From: a virus
Length of the DNA stretch: 64,000 nucleotides
Strand: one strand, 5' to 3'
IMG/VR virus record: IMGVR_UViG_3300019458_000020
Span: 62,001 to 126,000 of that record
The notes beneath the pieces are model-generated. The model was not told where the DNA came from. It did not search any database and worked only from the letters and a program-made list of their open reading frames with translations. The translations under genes and the position numbers were made by a program. Shown here piece by piece: positions 1 through 8,468 of this stretch; within the stretch, counting starts at the first letter, position 1; every line of letters begins with the position of its first letter.

Positions 1-759
1 CCACACTGTTCCTGATGTGGCTGTTATATATCGGGAACCACTTTCCCCGAGTGCTAATCCAGTTTCCCAAGCAAATCTCCATGTTCGGATGAATCGTTTA
101 TTGAGCTTATTTCCCATTCCGAATGCCAAATCATCAATGGTAATATATTCAAAAGAATTATAAATAGTTCTATTTATAGTTGCAACGGTAATGATATTTG
201 TTCCTGTAATTCCTGCTCGATTATCCAGTATATCAAATCGGGGATTGCCGCTATTATAGTCCGCAACTATAAAATAGGTACTTCCTGTCATTGATGCGCT
301 TAGGGATGCACTCTGAAGGAAATAATTCTTTAGAGTTCCATTCGCTGTAGGTGTGTCAAACAACTGAGCGGAAGCAGAAGATACTAAAATGATGTTACCT
401 GTTAATTCAAGAGTTGGTTGGTTAGTTAATCCTGCATTAATCAATAATACCGGTCCAGGAATAATGTGAGAAGATGATAATGCATACGATGCCGACAACG
501 ACGTAGGTGAAAACGTAGAGTATGATGATGAAATAGATAAACTTGATGTCGTGGAGAAACTAGATGATACAGAAATTAAAGTATTACTTGAAGTACCAAA
601 AAGAGACGATGTTATAGATGTAGCATAAATATTTCTCCAATTTAGAGAAGAAGAACCAAAGTCAAAAGCATTATTAACCGTTGGTATCAAAGATCCCGAA
701 CGGTTTAATACGTTCCTTTGTAAATTATCTCTATAAGATGCTGTATTTACATTCGACAT
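1..759 (-). CDS. Fibre-like structural protein, C-terminus cut off by window edge
   Basis: An ATG at 759 opens a frame that stays open to base 1 (about 253 codons); the end lies outside the window. Residues 30-45 contain the block FDFGSSSLNWRNIYA. It matches YDLGTSSLQWRNIFV in the neighbour at 808-1737 and resembles the short W-R-N-I-Y block common in phage tail fibres. A Ser/Thr/Ala-rich stretch follows, then a Tyr/Asn-rich, probably beta-structured region. It is the third of three similar minus-strand genes, so a role in a tail fibre or virion appendage is inferred. No enzymatic motif was seen. The receptor and exact position in the virion cannot be told. Confidence 0.7.
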   Translation of the reverse strand, partial: MSNVNTASYRDNLQRNVLNRSGSLIPTVNNAFDFGSSSLNWRNIYATSITSSLFGTSSNTLISVSSSFSTTSSLSISSSYSTFSPTSLSASYALSSSHIIPGPVLLINAGLTNQPTLELTGNIILVSSASAQLFDTPTANGTLKNYFLQSASLSASMTGSTYFIVADYNSGNPRFDILDNRAGITGTNIITVATINRTIYNSFEYITIDDLAFGMGNKLNKRFIRTWRFAWETGLALGESGSRYITATSGTVW

Positions 760-807
760 AGATGTTATAAAATGATATTAATATATAGGTAATTCCTAAA
801 ACATTTA

Positions 808-1737
808 TTATGCTATTGAACAAGATCCCATAATATCATATACCAATATGGCACTAGGAATATCATAATTTCCAGAAAGAATAAATTGTAAACCAAAATT
901 AGCACTTCCTGTAGCAACACCAGGGTCAAATATCTGTGATGAAATTGTCCGTCCACCAGCGTTATTATTAGTTTCATTTATAATAACGCCCGGTTGAGTA
1001 GAGGCAGTATCAAACGTTCCTTTCTGTAAAAGGAAATCAGCAACATATCCAATAGGTCCAACTCCCGGCCAAGCATTACCACAGATAGATAATTTTATAT
1101 AAGCACTTTGATTTGCTGCTAAACTAATCGTCAAAGCATTTGTATAAGATGATGTCGTTAAAGAAATTGTCTTAAATCCTCTTTGTGTATATTGATTGAA
1201 TAATACCGATGCTGTATTTGATAAATTAGAACTGCCAGCTGATGTAGCAAATAAAGCAAAACTTGAAGATAATGCATTTACTGAATGACTTGATGTTAGA
1301 GAATTAATTGCGTGACTTGCAGTTAAAGCATTTACCGCATGGCTAGAGGATAGAGACCCGATGGCATGAGACGCTGTGATTGCCCAACTTGCGGTAACTT
1401 GATAAGTTCCTGGAATAAGATAGGAAGCCGTATAAGCACTTGTTGCAAAGGATGACGATGTTGCGGTTTGGGAATGAACGGCATTACTTGCGGATTGTGC
1501 CCAACTTGAAGTAATAGCATACGTTCCTGGTATTAAATAAGATGCCGTGGCAGAAGTTGCAACACTTCCACTAATCTGTCCTGTTACAAAGACACTTTGA
1601 ACAAAAATATTTCTCCACTGCAAACTCGAAGTACCTAAATCATAAACTTGGTCTTGGGCCGGATTTAACGAACTCGAAAATCTCGACGAAGAAAGTGGTA
1701 TGTTATTTGAAAAAATTGGTCGATTTACATTTGCCAT
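808..1737 (-). CDS. Fibre-like protein with Ser/Ala repeats
   Basis: This 309-residue protein has three parts: an N-terminal block with the fibre-like YDLGTSSLQWRNIF sequence; a middle of imperfect repeats of the type ASYLIPGTYxITSSWA and SSHAVNALTASHA (about residues 55-170); and a C-terminal domain of about 130 residues. The C-terminal domain is clearly paralogous to that of the next gene (1752-2672): both contain GYV-x(3)-FLQKGT, TQPGVII and a DPG segment. Repeats of small and Ser residues in such phage proteins usually form elongated beta-structured stalks, so the conserved tip may bind a partner or receptor. Function is inferred from composition and context only. Confidence 0.75.
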   Translation of the reverse strand: MANVNRPIFSNNIPLSSSRFSSSLNPAQDQVYDLGTSSLQWRNIFVQSVFVTGQISGSVATSATASYLIPGTYAITSSWAQSASNAVHSQTATSSSFATSAYTASYLIPGTYQVTASWAITASHAIGSLSSSHAVNALTASHAINSLTSSHSVNALSSSFALFATSAGSSNLSNTASVLFNQYTQRGFKTISLTTSSYTNALTISLAANQSAYIKLSICGNAWPGVGPIGYVADFLLQKGTFDTASTQPGVIINETNNNAGGRTISSQIFDPGVATGSANFGLQFILSGNYDIPSAILVYDIMGSCSIA

Positions 1738-1751
1738 ATTTAACCTTTATT

Positions 1752-2672
1752 TTATAAAATTGAATTAATTTCCCCTCTTATCTCATACGCTATTATAGCA
1801 TTATTGAAATTAAAATTACCCTCTACAATGTATTGAATAATAATATCCGCTGCACCAGCTACAGGTCCAGGGTCAACAATCTGTGATAAAATTCTTCTTG
1901 CACCTTTATTATTGTTATCTTCTCTAATAATTACGCCGGGTTGAGTTTCGGTATCTGTCAACGTTCCTTTCTGAAGGAAATATTCCGATACATAACCAAC
2001 GGGAGCAGAACCACTCCAAGGCCCATGAATACTTGTTTTTACATAAACGCTTTGAGTATCATTCAAGGAAATAACCAAACCATCAACATAAGATGAAGAT
2101 AAAATATTTATTCTTTTGTGGCCAAATCTTATATGAGGACTTGATAATTTATCAACAAATACTTCCGATCCCGTAACATAAGATGCTGTAGATGCATTCC
2201 TAGAAGTTAAAGCATACGATGCAGAAATCGATGATGAGGCCCATGATGATGATACAGATGTAAAAGAAAAGAGTGACGACGATGCCCAAGAAGCCGATAT
2301 GGCCGTATTGGACTGTGTTACTATCAATAATGATGCCGTCGATGTAAACGAAGCGGTTATTGCAAATAAAGCCCAACTGGACGTTATGGGGTATGTAGAG
2401 CCTGTGATGAGACTTGTTCCACCAGCAGCATTTAAAGCGAACGAAGCCGTCTGGGCAAATGAAGTTGATAATGATTGAGATGCCCAACTTGCAGAAAGAC
2501 AGTTTATACCAGTAAAAAAAGAAGAAGTCTTATCCGCAGTGACACGTCCGTTTGTATCTGTATAGAAAATTAGATTGGAACCGGATATATGAACCTCTTC
2601 ATAGAAGTTATTTCCGGGCCCACCACGTTGTATAAAAACAACATCCCTACTATTTGGCGTACCAACCGGCAT
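1752..2672 (-). CDS. Fibre-like protein, paralogue of the 808-1737 gene
   Basis: This 306-residue protein begins with a distinct head (MPVGTPNSRDVVFIQRGG), then carries Ser/Ala repeats (SSSWASSSISASYAL and similar, about residues 60-165) and a C-terminal domain shared with the 808-1737 product (GYVSEYFLQKGT, TQPGVIIRE, DPGPVAG). Different heads with a shared tip suggest two appendage subunits that arose by duplication and kept a common tip domain. It is transcribed together with the neighbouring fibre-like genes. No catalytic residues were recognised. Confidence 0.75.
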   Translation of the reverse strand: MPVGTPNSRDVVFIQRGGPGNNFYEEVHISGSNLIFYTDTNGRVTADKTSSFFTGINCLSASWASQSLSTSFAQTASFALNAAGGTSLITGSTYPITSSWALFAITASFTSTASLLIVTQSNTAISASWASSSLFSFTSVSSSWASSSISASYALTSRNASTASYVTGSEVFVDKLSSPHIRFGHKRINILSSSYVDGLVISLNDTQSVYVKTSIHGPWSGSAPVGYVSEYFLQKGTLTDTETQPGVIIREDNNNKGARRILSQIVDPGPVAGAADIIIQYIVEGNFNFNNAIIAYEIRGEINSIL

Positions 2673-2742
2673 GAGTTAATTGATTTATATCATCGAATAT
2701 AAATATGACCCACAACGGAGTTTACCAATCAATTGTATTATA

Positions 2743-2922
2743 TTATCCTTGACTAGAACGGTCTGGTGGAGTATTATTTCTGGTATTCAATTCCGAATAA
2801 ATCAAATTTAATTGATTATTAAAATTTACTAACTGTTGTTGGTGGAATGTAATTTGTTGAATAATATCAAAACCAATGACTTTTAAATTGTCTGTGGACA
2901 TGTTTTTTAAATCATTATTCAT
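2743..2922 (-). CDS. Small Gln/Asn-rich protein, 59 residues
   Basis: This short frame runs from ATG at 2922 to TAA at 2743-2745. It encodes a polar, probably helical peptide (HQQQLVNFNNQLNLIYSEL) ending in NTPPDRSSQG. It fills the space between the gp15-like gene and the fibre-like genes on the same strand, which supports it being real. Another in-frame ATG lies eight codons in. A small coiled-coil assembly factor or structural peptide is possible; nothing more can be said. Confidence 0.55.
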   Translation of the reverse strand: MNNDLKNMSTDNLKVIGFDIIQQITFHQQQLVNFNNQLNLIYSELNTRNNTPPDRSSQG

Positions 2923-2956
2923 ATTCTTTATATATCATTATTAATGAAATTAGGAT

Positions 2957-3901
2957 TTATTTTAAATCAGAATTTGGGTCAACAACAATCGGTGGTGGAG
3001 GAATTTCTTCCGACTTTGGAAGATTTGGATAATTCTGATTTCTAATTTTTTCTGAATTGTTTTCTATATTAGAAAAATCAAATTCACTGCCAACTACTTC
3101 AGTCCCCATAACAATTTTCTTTGGTGACAACATTTTTTCTGTTGTCATCTTTTCATTTTGCATAGTAGTATATGCATCAGGTAACAAGTAGCCATTAACA
3201 ACTAAATTAAATTCTGTTTTTACAACTCTATCTCCATCGACCGGTAATTCAATTGTATGAGCAAAGGAATCAATTTTGGTCCTGAATCTAAAACCTTTTT
3301 CTTCTCCCCAATAATCCTCAGTTTCAAAATTAATTTTTTCAACAATAGAATTCATCTGTTCGACATATTCCGTCCATATAATGAATTGATATGTGAATAC
3401 CATGTGGTCAGGCATAACCACATTGTATATTTCATTAATTGGAACGTTTTTACCCATCAAAACATTGAAAGGGGTGTATCTATTTTTGGTTGAATATTTT
3501 TTCAACACGGAATATCTAAGATAACGATTAAACGTTATTCTTGTATTGTCTTTTTCAGAACCAGTTCGTTTAAAAACGATACCAGGCAATATCAATTTAC
3601 CATTATAATCACGAAGAACGCCGTCTTTTTGGATGGATTTCCATTTTTCAGGACTGGCATAGTGAACAGGAACTTTTATCTTATTTCCATCATCAACAAC
3701 TTGAATATCGAATTTCTCTAATTGTTTGAGAACTGTTGTATCTATATCAATTAATTTTACTGTAAAATCTTTTTGTGTATCGGTATCTCGTCTGATTTGT
3801 TCTTCACGTTTTATGGACGTAAGCTCAGACCCTCTATTATCTCCTTCGTGTTTAGGAGAGTAATTCGGTGCAGGGTTTTCTGGATTTCCTTTCCAAGCCA
3901 T
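2957..3901 (-). CDS. 15: Tail completion / sheath stabiliser protein, T4 gp15-like
   Basis: This is a 314-residue protein. Three stretches match what I recall of T4 gp15, in the same order: IKVPVHYASPEKW (T4 IRVPITYASKEHF), a segment with YQFIIWTEYVEQMNSIVEKI (T4 IYELSIFTRYEDDMFQIVEQI region), and DGDRVVKTEFNLVVNGYLLP (T4 DGDNLSRRRIEWSLTFEVNGW region). In T4, gp15 caps the completed tail and joins it to the neck. The gp14-like and gp13-like genes lie upstream on the same strand, giving the T4 order 13-14-15 with insertions. The C-terminus is Pro-rich and probably disordered, as in T4. Confidence 0.75.
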   Translation of the reverse strand: MAWKGNPENPAPNYSPKHEGDNRGSELTSIKREEQIRRDTDTQKDFTVKLIDIDTTVLKQLEKFDIQVVDDGNKIKVPVHYASPEKWKSIQKDGVLRDYNGKLILPGIVFKRTGSEKDNTRITFNRYLRYSVLKKYSTKNRYTPFNVLMGKNVPINEIYNVVMPDHMVFTYQFIIWTEYVEQMNSIVEKINFETEDYWGEEKGFRFRTKIDSFAHTIELPVDGDRVVKTEFNLVVNGYLLPDAYTTMQNEKMTTEKMLSPKKIVMGTEVVGSEFDFSNIENNSEKIRNQNYPNLPKSEEIPPPPIVVDPNSDLK

Positions 3902-3906
3902 AAAAA

Positions 3907-4263
3907 TTAAACCTCTTCGCCACGTTCAATTGGAATTCCACCAAAATGATGAACCAATTCATCATACAACATTTCGGCCAATCCACCTTCACCCTCTACA
4001 CTATTACGCATTGGACCGGGACTATAAGGAGACGTGCTTAAAACAGAATAAAGATTAGATGCTTGGCCGGCATGATGATCGTGAGCATACCAATACATAG
4101 CAACTTCAACGTCATCCTTAAATCCATCTTCGTGAGCATGAGGAAGAGAAGATAAATAACCAATCATCTCTTCTCTATCAGGGTCTTGACTTTTACTTTC
4201 GGCCAATACTTCCTTAATACATTCTTTTATTATCTTCTTAAATTCAACTTTACTTATTTTCAT
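3907..4263 (-). CDS. Small protein with LIKEC-type capsid-leader motif
   Basis: This 118-residue protein begins with a basic helix containing KKIIKECIKEVLAE. Nearly the same sequence starts the products at 4265-4567 and 43000-43473. The rest is unrelated to those two: a His-rich middle (LPHAHEDGF, WYAHDHHAG) and an acidic end. The shared head on unlike bodies suggests a targeting or processing leader; a gp21-type cut after the VLAE glutamate is inferred. The His cluster could bind metal. It lies between the gp15-like gene and another leader-bearing gene. Body function unknown. Confidence 0.65.
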   Translation of the reverse strand: MKISKVEFKKIIKECIKEVLAESKSQDPDREEMIGYLSSLPHAHEDGFKDDVEVAMYWYAHDHHAGQASNLYSVLSTSPYSPGPMRNSVEGEGGLAEMLYDELVHHFGGIPIERGEEV

Positions 4264-4264
4264 A

Positions 4265-4567
4265 TTATGCTGTTTCCTTTACCCTATCAAACGATTTAAT
4301 AGCCGATTCTAAATTCTTTTTTATCTCTCCATATCTATGAGTGGCACACCAATACCATATTTTACCATTTATTACTGCTTTTTGAACTGCGGGAGATGGT
4401 TCTCCCTTCGGCCCGTGATGCCAAACAGCTCCAGCGTTCATTACCTGTTTTCTTTCTTCGTCGGTTAATGGAACTTTATTCTTTTTTAATGTTTTAAAAG
4501 TAGGAGACTCAATCAATACTTCCCTTATACATTCTTTAATCAAGAGTTGTAATTCTACACCATTCAT
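4265..4567 (-). CDS. Small protein with LIKEC-type capsid-leader motif
   Basis: The ATG at 4567 is preferred because it overlaps the stop of the upstream endonuclease gene as ATGA. This gives 100 residues starting MNGVELQLLIKECIREVLIE. That head parallels the products at 3907-4263 and 43000-43473. The body (PLTDEERKQVMNAGAVWHHG, then KIWYWCATHRYGEIKK) is small with scattered Trp, His and one Cys; a metal site is possible but not a clear zinc ribbon. Virion cargo or head-associated protein is the inferred class. Confidence 0.65.
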   Translation of the reverse strand: MNGVELQLLIKECIREVLIESPTFKTLKKNKVPLTDEERKQVMNAGAVWHHGPKGEPSPAVQKAVINGKIWYWCATHRYGEIKKNLESAIKSFDRVKETA

Positions 4568-5298
4568 ATTATTTTTCCTAAACATTTCCATCCCATATAT
4601 GATTTCCTTACACCATTACATATAAGTGGTATTTTACTTTGTTTTAATCCATACTTTCTTATAAGTTCACACTGGCCTAATATTTCTTCCCCATATTCAT
4701 CATGAAAAAACCTATATCTTCCAGAAAACATTTTGTTTTTTTCTCCTCGATTTAAACCAATATGAGAAATTGATAAATTTTTTCGATGTTCTTCGGTTCT
4801 TACAGGTTTTGGTATTCCCTTTTTGGATTCACTTAATTTTCTTTTTGTTTCATTTGTATGTTTTTTTCCATACATAGGATTTCCGGAACCACATCTTAAT
4901 TTACTTAAATACGGACCAAACCAATCCGGCATTTTAGTGTTTTTGTGTGACTCTTTCATCCGTTTTTTGGTTTCTTCTGTATGTTTTCTACCAACGTTTA
5001 TTATACCCAACGGTCTATCTATCGGTGCAATATTATATTCAGCACCCAATTTATTTTTATAAAAAATTTCTCGTTCAATTAAAATGACTCTTGTAGGAAT
5101 TTGAATGTCCTCTACAATCTCAAAAATAAAATTAGATTCTCCATATTTATTCCACGCACGTTGTAAATATTTATTTTTATGAATATTTCTTCTTAACGTA
5201 CTTTTGTGACAATTCCATCTTCTATTAAATTTTGACACGGTAGAACCCACATATATCTTATTATTTATAATATTTGTGATTTTATATATGCCACCCAT
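4564..5298 (-). CDS. GIY-YIG homing endonuclease with NUMOD3-type repeats
   Basis: Residues 1-90 form a GIY-YIG nuclease domain: GGIYKITNIINNKIYVGST at the start and a conserved R-x(2)-HKSTLRRN-type segment, with a Glu (LIEREIFYKN) at the expected catalytic place. A middle with repeated HTEETKKRMKESHK and NPMYGKKHTNETKRKLSES units matches NUMOD3-type DNA-binding modules. The C-terminus (IRKYGLKQSKI, GWKCLGKI) resembles that of the GIY-YIG protein at 50766-51416. Its stop overlaps the next start as ATGA, so the mobile gene is translationally coupled to the small leader-bearing gene downstream. Confidence 0.9.
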   Translation of the reverse strand: MGGIYKITNIINNKIYVGSTVSKFNRRWNCHKSTLRRNIHKNKYLQRAWNKYGESNFIFEIVEDIQIPTRVILIEREIFYKNKLGAEYNIAPIDRPLGIINVGRKHTEETKKRMKESHKNTKMPDWFGPYLSKLRCGSGNPMYGKKHTNETKRKLSESKKGIPKPVRTEEHRKNLSISHIGLNRGEKNKMFSGRYRFFHDEYGEEILGQCELIRKYGLKQSKIPLICNGVRKSYMGWKCLGKII

Positions 5299-5299
5299 A

Positions 5300-5773
5300 T
5301 TACTTTTGTCTTTCTACTAATGAAATTTTTGACAATCTTGTATAGTGAGTATTAACTATTATCGAATGGCTCTTTGAATCTATGCCTCCCAAAAATTGTT
5401 CCTGAACAACATTGTCAATTTCATGATAACGTTCATTAAATAGAATCAAATCACCAACCTCAGGGTAAACATTGACTAGCTGCAACATCTTCTCACGCAT
5501 CTTGAATACGACATTCTGTGCTCGGTCAGGACCGAAATCATCATAATCCGTTGCGATTTCTGCACGATCTATTAAAGCAGTTATTTCAACCCCAGGCCAA
5601 TATACCTTACCGGTATTTGGTGAAGACTCACCATATACATTCACCTGTGTTTGTTGAGCACACAATTTATGTATCAATACTTCAGTCTGTATGATATCAC
5701 CCATAAGTTCTCCGTTAAAAGAATTTATTAAATTAACATCTCTATTACTAAAAAATCTTCCTGGCAATCCCAT
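5300..5773 (-). CDS. 14: Neck protein, T4 gp14-like
   Basis: This 157-residue protein is shorter than T4 gp14 (about 256). It contains PEVGDLILFNERYHEIDNV followed by QEQFLGG, which fits my memory of the T4 gp14 segment PKEGDLIYF...LFEITWV...YQLG. In T4, gp14 forms the neck ring between portal/gp13 and the tail. The location between a gp13-like gene and a gp15-like gene supports the assignment. The weak overall similarity and short length leave open that it is a different head-tail connector of the same fold. Confidence 0.55.
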   Translation of the reverse strand: MGLPGRFFSNRDVNLINSFNGELMGDIIQTEVLIHKLCAQQTQVNVYGESSPNTGKVYWPGVEITALIDRAEIATDYDDFGPDRAQNVVFKMREKMLQLVNVYPEVGDLILFNERYHEIDNVVQEQFLGGIDSKSHSIIVNTHYTRLSKISLVERQK

Positions 5774-5803
5774 ATTATTTAATGATTTTTAAAAGTTCTT
5801 TTA

Positions 5804-6283
5804 TTAACGCAATACCTTAGATTTTATAAGCACCGTCAAAGCTTCTTTACAAGCTTTATCAAACATTTCCCTACTTGGAGCCTCTGCTCTAAAATTTGTT
5901 TTCAACAAATCGTATGCCCTACCAATGTCTCCACCCACAAAATCATATTCTTCTTCTACATTTTGAACCATACTGTTTACCCAAAGTTTCCAATTTTCAT
6001 CCGATTCCTTTATGTGAGAAGGTTTCAACCAATCAGCTACCTTACTCCAGTCTGGTTCAGGATATTTAATAGCTCCACCACAATCAGAATGATGGGTGGT
6101 ATGTTCTCCTAAAAAATCGCCTTCTATATATGTATGTTTTTCATATATTTCTTTATTACAATGTGGGCATTCATGATATTTAATTTTTCTTTCACGAACA
6201 ATCACATCCTTCAGTTCCATATATGAAGGATTCATTTCACTTACCGATTCGACAATCAAATCTTTTAATTTGTAAATCTTCAT
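5804..6283 (-). CDS. Leader-bearing zinc-ribbon-like protein
   Basis: This 159-residue protein begins MKIYKLKDLIVESVSE, a close fit to the capsid-leader pattern with a likely cut after LIVE. Residues 35-75 carry HECPHCNKEIYEKH and a later HHSDCGG, which together could make a one-ion zinc ribbon. The rest is acidic and probably helical (WVNSMVQNVEEEYDFVGG). It is inserted between the gp14-like and gp13-like genes, as if it had joined the virion operon as a cargo module. The biochemical role is unknown. Confidence 0.65.
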   Translation of the reverse strand: MKIYKLKDLIVESVSEMNPSYMELKDVIVRERKIKYHECPHCNKEIYEKHTYIEGDFLGEHTTHHSDCGGAIKYPEPDWSKVADWLKPSHIKESDENWKLWVNSMVQNVEEEYDFVGGDIGRAYDLLKTNFRAEAPSREMFDKACKEALTVLIKSKVLR

Positions 6284-6286
6284 AAA

Positions 6287-7456
6287 TTATCCGATGTAAA
6301 TTGCCATAGGGACACGCTTTAAAGTATCTTGTAAATATTCTGCTTCTCTCGCACGATCTTCTATTTGTTGCTTCTTACCAACGGCTTCCAATGTTTCTCT
6401 TAGTTCAGTAATATACTTTTCTTTTTCCTGTTGAGCTTCATTTCTTAATTCAGCACCATCAAGAGTTACCTCACCGCCAGGAATAGGAATCGTTTGATAC
6501 TTTTGACGAATTGCACCGAGAAGTTCCTTACACAAGGCAAGAAAATATTTTCGAATCCATTGTTTACCCACATCATTAATAGTTCCGTAAGTAATGTTAT
6601 TGTAAGGAATGTTAGAATAATCAGATACATATTGACCGGCCGAACCAGATTGAAATGAACCACTATACCTTTCGTTCTTAACCATGTAATCAAAATAAAC
6701 TCTAAAACCGTCTTGTGGTATTGGAAATATTTTTAGTTTATTATTGACTATTTCAAATGAATAGGCAGACTTACGAACCATATCATTGAATTCGATTGCT
6801 TGACCTCGAAGCAAATCTTCAAAGATTGGAGTCATAAGAAATTGAACTGCTGGGGAATACGCACCGAATCCTAGTTCGTTAAGAACGTTAGAATAACTCA
6901 TACCCGTCATAGAAAACGGGTCATAAATTCTGGCAAAAGCCGGAGTTCTTTCATTAAACACCCTCATGATTTCAATTCGATTGAAACTTTCTGATATATT
7001 TCCCCACAAAGATTGAAGGTCGTAGGTTTGTTGATATGGGACGGTTGTAATGTAACCCCTTTTCCAGTCGGTATTTCCACCTACACCGACTTCGGTTCCG
7101 TATGCCTTCGCTAAATCAACAATGACCGACATTGGTGTTCCTGTTACATTCTGTCCTGAAAGATTTCCAATTTGTTGAATGTTTTGTCCTTGAAATACTT
7201 GAATGTAATTTCTTATATTAAACTGATTTATTTGGGCACCGTATTCATTAACAGCTTCTTCAAAACATGCATAGAAGTTTCTGTCAATCATTTCAATATC
7301 CACGATAGGATGACCCAATCTCAGTGCTGCCCACACCGCAGCACCCATCGCATCCGACTGAAATTCTATGTCGTTATCATAAAAGCCGAATGGGGTGCTG
7401 CCGCTCACGGCAGAACCAGACCCGGGCCACCGTACACGGTCTTGGTCGATTAACAC
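6287..7456 (-). CDS. 13: Neck protein, T4 gp13-like
   Basis: This is a 389-residue protein. Residues 30-75 (AVWAALRLGHPIVDIEMIDRN, then CFEEAVNEYG) match the N-terminal pattern of the gp13 neck family, where a helix-loop GSPIVDIEL-x-D segment is followed by an EAL helix. T4 gp13 has 309 residues; here extra middle and C-terminal helices (QQEKEKYITELRETLEAV) add length. GTG at 7456 is chosen as start because a perfect AAGGAGG lies four bases upstream. In T4, gp13 completes the filled head and receives the tail with gp14. Gene order 13-14-15 supports this. Confidence 0.7.
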   Translation of the reverse strand: MLIDQDRVRWPGSGSAVSGSTPFGFYDNDIEFQSDAMGAAVWAALRLGHPIVDIEMIDRNFYACFEEAVNEYGAQINQFNIRNYIQVFQGQNIQQIGNLSGQNVTGTPMSVIVDLAKAYGTEVGVGGNTDWKRGYITTVPYQQTYDLQSLWGNISESFNRIEIMRVFNERTPAFARIYDPFSMTGMSYSNVLNELGFGAYSPAVQFLMTPIFEDLLRGQAIEFNDMVRKSAYSFEIVNNKLKIFPIPQDGFRVYFDYMVKNERYSGSFQSGSAGQYVSDYSNIPYNNITYGTINDVGKQWIRKYFLALCKELLGAIRQKYQTIPIPGGEVTLDGAELRNEAQQEKEKYITELRETLEAVGKKQQIEDRAREAEYLQDTLKRVPMAIYIG

Positions 7457-8412
7457 GTAACCTCCTTATTATTAGATATATACATAAATTTTTTAATAGG
7501 GAAAGTTTTTAATTTTTTCTTATTCCAGTCTTCCCAATCACGTTCCCACATATAATAAATATGATATCCTAACTGATTAAGTTTATTAAACTTTTCGATT
7601 GTTTTGTTATATAATTCACCAAAAGTCTTTTTACATTTTTTATTAAAATCTTTTGGGTGGTATATTTTGGGATTGCCGTGATAGTAATCACCTAAAAATT
7701 CAAAAATCTTACCCCTCTTTATACCATCAACCTTAAATTTTAGTATTATTTTTTGTCTATTACATGAAGAATCGGGTATTCCTAAAATATCTAAAAATTT
7801 CATTTCTGGTTTGGATATTTGATGACAACAGATTGGACATCCTTTTCCTGATAAATGACCATATACTCTTTGTTTAAAACTACCGTGTAACGGACAAACA
7901 ATTTCTATTTTACTTCTATTATTGATATACATCGACTTAGAATAGTTATATTTTTCTCCATGAACAGACTTGGCAGAAATAATAAACTTATTCAAATTTT
8001 GTTTTAATGTTCCCCCACATTCTGGACACCCACATCCGTTTAAATGGTCGTTTGGAGACTGTAGAAATTCACCGTGTAATTTACAAATAATCGTAACCTT
8101 ATCTCTATTGCGTTTTCCATATTCTACTAAAGAATAATCATATTTGTCTCCATGAAACAATCTAGCCTTTTTTACAAAAGACTCCGTTGTATCACGAAAT
8201 ATTTCCGATAACTTTATATTCCTACAATTGGAACATCCCGACTTTTTAGAACAATGGTTATCCGGAGTCACTAAAAATAAACCATGTTCTTTACATATTA
8301 CTTCAATTTTTGATTTTGCATTTATATAAACCACTTGAGAATAATCATATTTTTCTCTATGAATGTGTTTAGCTCTTTTTATAAAATCGTCTGTAGATAT
8401 CTTCGGTTTCAT
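7450..8412 (-). CDS. Homing endonuclease with three Cys/His repeat modules and Vsr-like nuclease domain
   Basis: With ATG at 8412 (an upstream TTG is less likely) the protein has 320 residues. Residues 5-195 hold three copies of a module of about 60 residues: F-x(3)-A-x(2)-HG-x-KYDYS ... ICxxHGxFxQSPxxHLxGxGCPxC. This type of repeat (DUF723-like) is known from homing endonucleases as DNA-binding modules. The C-terminal 110 residues (KIFEFLGDYYHGNPK, then GYHIYYMWERDW) look like a Vsr/PD-(D/E)xK-type nuclease core. The stop overlaps the GTG of the gp13-like gene, so it is coupled to a conserved virion gene. Confidence 0.85.
   Translation of the reverse strand: MKPKISTDDFIKRAKHIHREKYDYSQVVYINAKSKIEVICKEHGLFLVTPDNHCSKKSGCSNCRNIKLSEIFRDTTESFVKKARLFHGDKYDYSLVEYGKRNRDKVTIICKLHGEFLQSPNDHLNGCGCPECGGTLKQNLNKFIISAKSVHGEKYNYSKSMYINNRSKIEIVCPLHGSFKQRVYGHLSGKGCPICCHQISKPEMKFLDILGIPDSSCNRQKIILKFKVDGIKRGKIFEFLGDYYHGNPKIYHPKDFNKKCKKTFGELYNKTIEKFNKLNQLGYHIYYMWERDWEDWNKKKLKTFPIKKFMYISNNKEVTC
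7461..7467 (-). promoter_or_regulatory. Strong Shine-Dalgarno for the gp13-like gene inside an endonuclease gene
   Basis: On the minus strand the sequence AAGGAGG lies four bases before the GTG start at 7456. These bases are also the last sense codons of the homing endonuclease at 7450-8412. The mobile gene therefore supplies the ribosome site for an essential neck gene, and it decides the GTG start. Confidence 0.8.
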
Positions 8413-8468
8413 CCACAAATAAGTAGTTTATCCCAATCAGTCATAATATTTATTTTTATACTTAAAAT

